Source: an uncultured Novosphingobium sp.
GTDB taxonomy: Bacteria > Pseudomonadota > Alphaproteobacteria > Sphingomonadales > Sphingomonadaceae
Direction of reading: 5' to 3'
Assembly: GCA_937860195.1 (NCBI GenBank)
Contig: CALMBN010000168.1
Span: 1-5,450, forward strand
DNA length: 5,450 nt
The notes beneath the pieces were generated by a model that was given only the letters and a program-made list of their open reading frames with translations, was not told the origin of the DNA and searched no databases. The translations under genes and the position numbers were made by a program. Positions 1-4,426 of this stretch are shown here, piece after piece (within the stretch, counting starts at the first letter, position 1; every line of letters starts with the position of its first letter).

Positions 1-140
1 GGGGGCGGCAGTTCGACTACCGCGGTGCGGCGCTGATTCCGACCTTCCATCCTGCCTACCTGCTACGCAACCCTTCGGCGAAACGGGAAGTCTGGGAAGA
101 CATGAAGAAGGTCCGCGCCATTCTGCAGTCCGAGATTTGA
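1..140 (+). CDS. Uracil-DNA glycosylase, family 4-type, C-terminal fragment (5' end outside window)
   Basis: The frame starting at position 3 is open from the window edge to a TGA at 138-140 and gives 45 residues. It contains IPTFHPAYLLRNPSAKREVW, which matches the HPxYLLRNP motif of family 4/5 (iron-sulfur type) uracil-DNA glycosylases; the His in this motif is in the active site and the following residues contact DNA. The final stretch (EDMKKVRAIL) is the usual C-terminal helix. These enzymes remove uracil from DNA in base-excision repair in the cytoplasm. The N-terminal part, including the 4Fe-4S cysteines, lies outside the window. The gene converges on the transferase gene to its right, with only a repeat-filled spacer between. 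Family assignment is from the motif; subfamily is less sure. Confidence 0.85.
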   Translation, partial: GRQFDYRGAALIPTFHPAYLLRNPSAKREVWEDMKKVRAILQSEI

Positions 141-237
141 CTGACGGACTGTCGCCTGCGGACTGAACTCGTGACTGCCGACTGAACTCGTGACTGCCGA
201 CTGAAACTCTTAACTGCCGACTGTCGACTGCTGACTG
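141..237. repeat. Short tandem repeat rich in GACTG between convergent genes
   Basis: The whole spacer between the glycosylase stop and the transferase stop is made of GACTG-containing units. Two exact copies of the 19-mer gactgaactcgtgactgcc lie at 161-179 and 180-198. A diverged 20-bp copy follows at 199-218, and a further degenerate copy (gactgtcgactgctgactg) at 219-237 ends directly against the transferase stop codon. Positions 141-160 look like an older, more degraded copy. There is no strong hairpin and no T-run, so it does not look like a conventional terminator. Arrays of this GACTG style are, from memory, common between genes in some Acidobacteriota, which would fit the foreign origin of the left part of the window. 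Confidence 0.8.
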
Positions 238-1224
238 TTACGAAGGTGGGAACAAACGGCTGATCAGTCGTGAAGCCACGATGCCGGTGGTGACAATTGC
301 CGCCTGGAGAACGACGACCTGCCAGGCGATCGCGAAATATCCGTAATAGGCAAGCAGGAACAGCTGCGTGACGAGAGTTCCGATCACGATGCCTTTGATG
401 ATGATTTCGACATCGAAGGAGACAAAAGCGCGCCACAACCCCCGATACAACCCCATGGCGAAGAACGCCACCAGTTGCGTCGCGATCACGATCGGGAGCG
501 ACTCGTAGAAGATCTCGGCGTTGCGCAGGTACGCTTCCGGATCCTGGAACACCAGCAACGTCGCCCAGTAATAGGACGCGCCAATCAACGACGCGTCGAC
601 AATCACTTCGACGACGCGCCGCTTGTTCAGATAGGTCGACTGGAGCGGTGTGAAAGCGGTGGGCGGAGTGCCGGCCGGCGCCTCGTCGTAGACGCGGACC
701 CGGACCAGGTAGACGGCGAACAGTCCCATGCCCAGCAGGAAAACGGCGCCAACCGGCATCGACCACGAGGCGCTGAAGTTCCTCAGCAGCAGGCCGATCC
801 CGCCGCCGATCGAGGCCAGCGCCCAGAGCACCAGGACGGCATTGCGCTCGGACAATCCGATCGCGACCAATCGATGCGACGAGTGATCGCGCCCGCCCAC
901 CGCCGGCGATCGCCCCGAGAGGAGCCGGGCGACGGTGACGAGCGTGGTATCGAAGATCGGAATGAGCAGCACGAACGCGGGTCCCGCGATCACCGACAGC
1001 ACGTCGGACCGGCTGGCGCGCACGCCCTCCTGGCCGAGGGTCAGCGCGGCCAGGCTGAACCCGAACAGCAACGCGCCGGAGTCGCCCATGAAGATCGAGG
1101 CCGGCGGAACGTTGAAGACCAGGAAGCCGGCCGCAGCGCCGGCGAGGATCGCGAGCAACATCATCTCGGGTGCGGCGTTCTCGCGCGACACACCGGTCCA
1201 GAAGCCGGTCAGCAGCATGATCGC
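238..1224 (-). CDS. WecA/MraY-family polyprenyl-phosphate sugar-1-phosphate transferase, C-terminal part, with extra four-helix membrane domain (5' end missing)
   Basis: This is the distal ~329 codons of the 711-codon frame 2373-238; residue numbers are of that frame. The family moves a sugar-1-phosphate from a UDP-sugar to undecaprenyl phosphate at the inner membrane, starting glycan synthesis. Visible hallmarks are the IFMGDSGALLFGF motif (427-439; family consensus F-x-GD-x-GS), IFDTTLV (473-479) and the histidine loop GRDHSSHRL (494-502), followed by GLSERNAVLVLWAL, typical of WecA-like rather than MraY enzymes. The N-terminal DDxxD and NxxNLxDxxDG motifs are absent because the frame switches to YidC upstream. 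After about residue 565 there is a tail with about four hydrophobic segments (roughly 585-607, 624-645, 655-676, 683-705). It includes GLYRGLWRAFVSFD, which resembles the membrane domain at the N terminus of CapD/WbpM-type sugar dehydratases, but the protein stops (TAA, 238-240) before any Rossmann domain. As assembled it lacks half its active site. Confidence 0.85.
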   Translation of the reverse strand, partial: AIMLLTGFWTGVSRENAAPEMMLLAILAGAAAGFLVFNVPPASIFMGDSGALLFGFSLAALTLGQEGVRASRSDVLSVIAGPAFVLLIPIFDTTLVTVARLLSGRSPAVGGRDHSSHRLVAIGLSERNAVLVLWALASIGGGIGLLLRNFSASWSMPVGAVFLLGMGLFAVYLVRVRVYDEAPAGTPPTAFTPLQSTYLNKRRVVEVIVDASLIGASYYWATLLVFQDPEAYLRNAEIFYESLPIVIATQLVAFFAMGLYRGLWRAFVSFDVEIIIKGIVIGTLVTQLFLLAYYGYFAIAWQVVVLQAAIVTTGIVASRLISRLFPPS

Positions 1225-1227
1225 CAC
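1204..1227. other. Probable chimeric junction between two genomes inside one reading frame
   Basis: Reading on the minus strand, the frame matches YidC up to about NFGVAIMLLT (residues 380-389) and the WecA/MraY family from about TGFWTG (389-394) onward. The stretch encoding VAIMLLTG is a generic membrane-helix sequence that could belong to either protein. In YidC this point should be followed by a V-R-x-x-x-F-P-x-x-x-K/Q segment and the rest of the insertase core; none of it is present. The glycosyltransferase would need its whole N-terminal half upstream; that is absent too. Loss of the essential part of both proteins at one point of possible short sequence sharing is what a k-mer-driven misassembly produces. 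A real recombination cannot be excluded from sequence alone. Confidence 0.8.
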
Positions 1228-2373
1228 GCCAAAATTGTCGACCTTCGCGAACAGCCACTTCAGCAAGCCGAAGATCGGCTTTTCAAACCAGCGAAACCAG
1301 CCCCAGTCGATTGCGAGGCTGAAATTGGGAATGCCCGTTGCCTCATAGGCATCCAGCACGCTGGTTTCTTTGGCCCCGGCAAACAGCTTGGTCACGCGGG
1401 CGGTTTGCTGCCCCGGTGCGATCGCAGCCTGCGGGTAGAACAGGTTGGCGAGGAAGATGCCGCCATCGAGGCTGCGGAAATCGCTGCTGGCGCCAGTCTT
1501 TTCGGGGATCAGCGTCGACATCCAGTAGATATCGGTAAAGCCGATCCAGTTGGGATTCCCCTTACCGACAATCGTCTTCATCTTCGACAAGTCTTCGCAA
1601 CTGCTGATGAAAAACGACCCATCGCAGTTATAGCCAATGTCGAACTTGACCTTCTCATCATACGATCCGAACGGACCGGAGTGAATGTTGAACGTGCTTG
1701 CGCTAGCAGTCTTGTCGGTGCGGTTGAGCTGGGCAATCGGCTTGATGGCGACCGGCGTAGGCCCGGCATTGGCGACACCTTGCGTCACGGTCAGCATATA
1801 GTCTGCATCAATCGCATAGGTCAGGGTAAAGGTCTGGCCCGCGCCGTTGTTCCAGCTCAGCGTGACTGGGCTCTGCGGGGTCAGCTTGGCTCCCACGGGA
1901 GCGGTCCAGGCGGTCTGGGCGTTGGGCAGGGCGATCGGCGGCGTGCCATCGCCGATGGTCCAGCCGAACTGGGCGAATTGCTGCGCCGGGGTTCCTGCCG
2001 GGCTGTAGATCCGCTGAAGGCCCTGCCCCTGATCGAGCGCGGCGGTGTGGCGATTGGTCGACAGATCATCGAGCACCCCGCCGGTCAGGTTGATCGATCC
2101 GGACAGTCCTGGGGCTTCGATCTTGACCCGGCCCGGATTGGCCAGTGCGGTCTTGAGGTCACGCGCTTCGGCCGCAACATCGGCCGGGTTGGTCAGCCCG
2201 CCTTCGCGCGTTGCGGGCGCGGCGCTGCTGCTGGCCGCGGGGCTGGCAGTGGCGACCGGCTGCGGCTTGTTCGCGCTCGGGTAGAAATACCGCATCACCG
2301 AATCCCAGCCCAGCAGGATTACCACGGTCAGGACCCCGGCCAGGATCATGTTGCGCATGTTGTGATTGTCCAC
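1207..2373 (-). CDS. yidC: YidC membrane protein insertase, N-terminal anchor and periplasmic domain (3' part replaced)
   Basis: YidC inserts and folds inner-membrane proteins, alone or with SecYEG. The first ~389 residues of the frame starting at 2373 fit an alphaproteobacterial YidC. There is an N-terminal membrane anchor (about 8-28, MILAGVLTVVILLGW followed by YFYP), a Pro/Ala-rich linker (32-60) and the large beta-rich periplasmic P1 domain (about 82-345), which includes WIGFTDIYWMSTLIP (276-290). The amphipathic region FRWFEKPIFGLLKWLF and the start of the second membrane segment (NFGVAIMLLT) follow. The start is GTG, giving MDNHNMRNMILAG, the usual YidC beginning; only a weak purine-rich site lies upstream. 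The conserved five-helix insertase core is missing because the frame runs into an unrelated transferase. Two cysteines (C250, C259) sit in the periplasmic domain. It lies 54 bp downstream of yidD, the usual order. Confidence 0.92.
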
Positions 2374-2427
2374 GGGGGCCCCTGCTTGGAATTGGTCTTA
2401 GGTCAAATGGGGAGAGTTCGCCGCCGA

Positions 2428-2637
2428 TCAAGGCACCGGGTCATATCCATGCCCGCCCCACGGGTGGCAGCGCAATAGCCGCTTCATCGCCAGCCAGCCA
2501 CCCCTAATCGCGCCATGCTTTTCCAGCGCCTCGATCGCATATTGCGAGCACGACGGGGCATAGCGGCACGAAGGCGGCAGGATCCGCGAGGGGCCAAGTT
2601 GCCAGCCGCGGGCGATCAGGATGAGCAGGCGTTTCAC
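2428..2637 (-). CDS. yidD: YidD membrane protein insertion efficiency factor
   Basis: A 69-residue protein that is full length for the family. YidD is a small inner-membrane-associated protein with an amphipathic N-terminal helix that helps YidC-dependent insertion. The signature is clear: [20 protein letters not shown], then [17 protein letters not shown] (22-38), [15 protein letters not shown] (46-60) and the closing GHGYDPVP. All three conserved cysteines are present (C24, C30, C57). The start codon is GTG at 2637. In related genomes rnpA and yidD usually touch or overlap; here a 178-bp palindromic repeat lies directly in front of the start. As a result no Shine-Dalgarno-like sequence is seen before the GTG: the upstream bases are the pyrimidine-rich element end, finishing in aacccct. 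Expression may therefore be reduced. Confidence 0.96.
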   Translation of the reverse strand: MKRLLILIARGWQLGPSRILPPSCRYAPSCSQYAIEALEKHGAIRGGWLAMKRLLRCHPWGGHGYDPVP

Positions 2638-2815
2638 AGGGGTTCACGCAGAGGCGCAGAGAAGAAAGGGGTGCGCAGAGGAAAATTGCTGAGCCGAAGG
2701 CTCCATGCTGATCGGACGCAGCGGATGGGACGAAGTTTTGAAGCGAAAGCGGCTTCGCCGCGAGCGCGATCCCTCCGCGCCTCCCTTTCTTCTCTGCGCC
2801 TCTGCGTGAACCCCT
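2638..2815. repeat. Palindromic repeat element (MITE-like) with perfect 33-bp inverted ends, copy 1
   Basis: Positions 2638-2670 (beginning aggggttcacgcagaggcgc) are the exact reverse complement of 2783-2815. Weaker pairing continues inward for about 12 bases. The centre holds two small hairpins, gagccgaaggctc (2691-2703) and gcggcttcgccgc (2749-2761). No gene of its own is visible. TTCAC occurs on both sides (2633-2637 and 2818-2822), as expected of a target-site duplication with two extra bases on the right. A diverged relative lies at about 4185-4335. Taken together this looks like a non-autonomous mobile repeat that would need a transposase encoded elsewhere; none is visible here. Confidence 0.85.
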
Positions 2816-2818
2816 TCT

Positions 2819-3172
2819 TCACTTGCGCGGCCTTCGGGGCGGATCGCCCTTGCCTTCGGCGGCACGAGAGAGAGCTTTGGCCAGTTCTTCGCGCAGCAGC
2901 CCGAAGTCGCGCTCAACCCCGCCTTCGCGGCCGATCAGCACGTGATCGTGGGCCGGGAGCGCCGCTGTGGGGAGCATTTCGCGCAGCAGTTCCCGGAACC
3001 GGCGTTTCATCCGGTTGCGGACCACCGCGTTGCCGATCTTCTTGGTAACGGTGATGCCATAGCGCACGGCGTCGGCGCCATTGGGGTTCACCAGCAACAC
3101 AAAACCGGGACGTGCGATCCGCATGCCCCGGTTGGCGTTGAGAAAATCGGCCCGCTTGGTCAGGACCGACAT
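2819..3172 (-). CDS. rnpA: Ribonuclease P protein component
   Basis: A 117-residue basic protein, normal length for the family. RnpA binds the RNase P RNA and helps it recognise and cut the 5' leader of precursor tRNAs. The family signature is complete: YGITVTKKIGNAVVRNRMKR (38-57) contains the RNR core (52-54), followed by RFRELLRE. The N-terminal part (TKRADFLNANRG...RPGFVLLV) forms the usual precursor-tRNA leader-binding face. The ATG start is 14 bp after the rpmH stop, so both are almost certainly on one mRNA. The C-terminal tail (GDPPRRPRK) is variable in the family. The TGA stop is immediately followed by the palindromic repeat element; removing the element would make the stop overlap the yidD GTG start. 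Confidence 0.97.
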   Translation of the reverse strand: MSVLTKRADFLNANRGMRIARPGFVLLVNPNGADAVRYGITVTKKIGNAVVRNRMKRRFRELLREMLPTAALPAHDHVLIGREGGVERDFGLLREELAKALSRAAEGKGDPPRRPRK

Positions 3173-3186
3173 CTTGAAAAGATCGC

Positions 3187-3321
3187 TCAGGCCGAGAGCT
3201 TTTTGCGGCCCCGCGCGCGGCGGTTGGCCAAGACCTTGCGGCCGCCAACAGTGGCGCTGCGGGTGCGGAACCCATGGCGACGAGCGCGGACAAGGTTGCT
3301 GGGCTGGAAGGTGCGCTTCAT
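3187..3321 (-). CDS. rpmH: 50S ribosomal protein L34
   Basis: A 44-residue, strongly basic protein that matches L34 throughout: [20 protein letters not shown], then [20 protein letters not shown] and KLSA. L34 is a small protein of the large ribosomal subunit. The start is the ATG at 3321, with a good ribosome binding site (CGAGG, complement of 3331-3335) nine bases upstream. It is the first gene of the rpmH-rnpA-yidD-yidC cluster and the only one with an evident promoter-like sequence in front. The length is exactly typical. Confidence 0.98.
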   Translation of the reverse strand: MKRTFQPSNLVRARRHGFRTRSATVGGRKVLANRRARGRKKLSA

Positions 3322-3352
3322 TTCAAAAAACCTCGGAAAACTTTTGAATTGT

Positions 3353-3366
3353 CGGGGCAGTCCCCG
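3353..3366 (-). other. Small hairpin in the rpmH 5' leader
   Basis: CGGGG and CCCCG pair around a four-base loop (cagt), giving a compact five-base-pair GC stem in the leader between the proposed promoter and the rpmH ribosome binding site. It leaves the binding site at 3331-3335 free. It could stabilise the mRNA 5' end or play a part in regulation; nothing more can be said. Confidence 0.4.
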
Positions 3367-3378
3367 GCCAGACGCGCG

Positions 3379-3407
3379 CCGTTACTAGGGGTGCCGGGGT
3401 GAGTCAA
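3379..3407 (-). promoter_or_regulatory. Candidate sigma-70-type promoter for rpmH-rnpA-yidD-yidC
   Basis: On the minus strand TTGACT (complement of 3402-3407) is a near-perfect -35 box. Seventeen bases further on is TAACGG (complement of 3379-3384), a weak -10 of the kind often seen in GC-rich alphaproteobacteria; TAGTAA three bases earlier is an alternative. It is placed about 60 bases before the rpmH start, leaving a leader with a small GC hairpin. A GANTC sequence overlaps the -35 box. Confidence 0.5.
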
Positions 3408-3408
3408 G

Positions 3409-3429
3409 GGATTCGGGCTTTCCGGATCC
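3409..3429 (-). terminator. Possible weak terminator hairpin after the secreted protein gene
   Basis: On the minus strand, starting at the first position after the last coding sense codon's TAG overlap, GGATCCGG pairs with CCGAATCC (7 of 8 pairs) around a five-base loop. No U-run follows, so it is not a strong intrinsic terminator. Its place between the stop codon and the rpmH -35 box makes insulation of the two units plausible. Confidence 0.35.
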
Positions 3430-4115
3430 TAGTCCAACACCACCCATTTGCCCATTTCAGCCGCTGTCAGCCACCTGGCATCGGCATTGGGGACCGAATT
3501 CGTCATTGCATAGAATGCCCGCGCCTGCGGCTCGGGCATGCCCATTTCGATGTAGTAATCGACATAGGCCCGGTTCTCTGGCGCACCCTCGGCATAGTCG
3601 GTCGGTTCGCGGCCATCTACATCGGCCCAGGCGTGCACGGCGAACTCGCTGCCGGGGTCGGCGATCCTGCGCTTGCCCGCAAGGAACAGCTCGACCCCGC
3701 CCGAGCGGACCGAGCCGCCTGCGGGAACGTGGGTGGTCAGACCACGCGCGCGTATCATCCGGCCCAACTTCAGGTTCGCGCGGTCATCCTCGGTGCCGGG
3801 GCACTCGATCATTTCGAGCACTTCTATATCGGGATGAGCCAGCATCATGGCCCCGAATTGTGCCGGGCTATCGCTATCGGTCACATCGACCATCGCGGCG
3901 CGGGTACCATCGAGCACGCGGAACGGGCCGAACCGGGCAATCCCCTGCGGGATCGCGGCAGGGGCATTGCCGACGAACCGCTCCGAGCCGCCCTCATCGA
4001 CGATCTCGGTAACCTCAACCGTTTCCTCGATCACCTGATAGACCACGACCTCTTCGGCGTGGACCGGTAAGGCCACCGCGAACAGCGAGAGCAACAGGAT
4101 GACAAAGCGGCGCAT
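3429..4115 (-). CDS. Secreted ClpP/crotonase-fold-like protein (predicted periplasmic, COG3904-like)
   Basis: A 228-residue protein starting at the ATG at 4115, chosen because the signal peptide begins right there: MRRFVILLLSLFAVALPVHA, with likely cleavage after the AHA-like VHA. An upstream in-frame TTG at 4154 would put 13 hydrophilic residues before it and is unlikely. After an acidic region (21-45) the rest resembles the ClpP/crotonase fold of predicted periplasmic COG3904 proteins: LGRMIRARGLTTHVPAGGSV, then RSGGVELFLAGKRRIADPGS and EFAVHAW. Ser138 and His161 are 23 residues apart, the spacing I recall for the Ser and His of these proteins. Asp212, before WLTAAEM near the C terminus, could complete a Ser-His-Asp triad. 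The usual Ser-Ala-Cys around the nucleophile is replaced by Ser-Gly-Gly. Whether it cuts peptides is unknown. No partner gene is adjacent in the same direction apart from the separately promoted rpmH cluster. Confidence 0.75.
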   Translation of the reverse strand: MRRFVILLLSLFAVALPVHAEEVVVYQVIEETVEVTEIVDEGGSERFVGNAPAAIPQGIARFGPFRVLDGTRAAMVDVTDSDSPAQFGAMMLAHPDIEVLEMIECPGTEDDRANLKLGRMIRARGLTTHVPAGGSVRSGGVELFLAGKRRIADPGSEFAVHAWADVDGREPTDYAEGAPENRAYVDYYIEMGMPEPQARAFYAMTNSVPNADARWLTAAEMGKWVVLD

Positions 4116-4184
4116 GGCCAGCTTATCGGCTCCAGGCACTTGCCGGAATGCCAATGGGGCAGGTTAAGGAGAGGTTACGGGAGA

Positions 4185-4335
4185 TTTTTCACGCAAAGGC
4201 GCAAAGGTGCGAAGAGGTAGTGCAGGCCGCAGGTTTGCTTATCCTGACGACCTTGCAGGCGGGGGCCGATTGACGACAAAGTGGCTTCGCCGCCAACGCC
4301 AGATCTTTGCGTCTTTGCGCCTTTGCGCGAACCCC
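4185..4335. repeat. Palindromic repeat element (MITE-like), diverged copy 2
   Basis: The left end (ttcacgcaaaggcgcaaagg from 4188) pairs imperfectly with the right end (ctttgcgcctttgcgcgaac, 4313-4332), about 23 of 27 bases matching in the longer alignment. The ends are relatives of those of copy 1, with GCAAAG in place of GCAGAG repeats. The interior also matches: aaagtggcttcgccgccaac (from 4278) corresponds to aaagcggcttcgccgcgagc (from 2746) in copy 1, in the same half and orientation. It is shorter than copy 1 (about 151 against 178 bp). The exact borders are uncertain and no clear target duplication is seen. No coding capacity of its own is evident. Confidence 0.75.
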
Positions 4336-4413
4336 TTCTAGCACCAGTTCGGGTGCAATCGCTCGACAAGCCGAAAACTAAGCGCCATCACCCAAGTATT
4401 ACGCGGTTCTGCA

Positions 4414-4420
4414 AAGGGGG
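4414..4420 (+). promoter_or_regulatory. Ribosome binding site deciding the TTG start of yifB/comM
   Basis: AAGGGGG ends six bases before the TTG at 4427, good Shine-Dalgarno spacing. No ATG or GTG is available at this position in the frame, and an in-frame TAA stands at 4379-4381. This purine run together with the conserved protein start selects TTG. Confidence 0.7.
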
Positions 4421-4426
4421 CATTAC

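Larger units (their letters stand above)
4116..4426. other. Divergent intergenic region between the secreted protein gene and yifB/comM
   Basis: This 311-bp spacer must contain the 5' ends of two divergent transcripts. About half of it (4185-4335) is the second repeat element. No convincing -35/-10 pair was found for either gene outside or inside the element. A small hairpin gcaccagttcgggtgc lies at 4341-4356. The stretch 4340-4426 otherwise holds the ribosome binding site of yifB/comM and nothing else recognisable. Confidence 0.6.

Noticed and set aside
141..237. CRISPR array
   Set aside because: Units of 19-20 bp are directly adjacent with no unique spacers between them.
56..1258. 400-codon minus-strand frame overlapping the transferase
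   Set aside because: Arg-rich, no family features, runs through the tandem repeat and the glycosylase gene; shadow frame.
238..2373. Natural YidC-glycosyltransferase fusion as a new membrane system
   Set aside because: Both partners lose essential parts at the same point and the join falls in generic membrane-helix sequence; a chimeric assembly is simpler.
475..2478. Long 667-codon plus-strand frame opposite yidC and the transferase
   Set aside because: The translation is rich in Arg, Gln, Asp and Gly without recognisable domains, and it lies antisense to well-supported coding sequence; it is a GC-rich shadow. It also crosses the chimeric junction.
2515..3048. 177-codon plus-strand frame across yidD, the repeat element and rnpA
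   Set aside because: It is antisense to two conserved genes and Arg-rich, with no recognisable features; an artefact of the repeat lacking stops in this frame.
3322..3428. Replication origin next to rpmH
   Set aside because: No DnaA-box-like sequences or AT-rich stretch are visible, and dnaA is not in the window.
4116..4154. Longer secreted protein starting at the TTG at 4154
   Set aside because: It would place 13 non-hydrophobic residues before a well-formed signal peptide that starts at the ATG at 4115.
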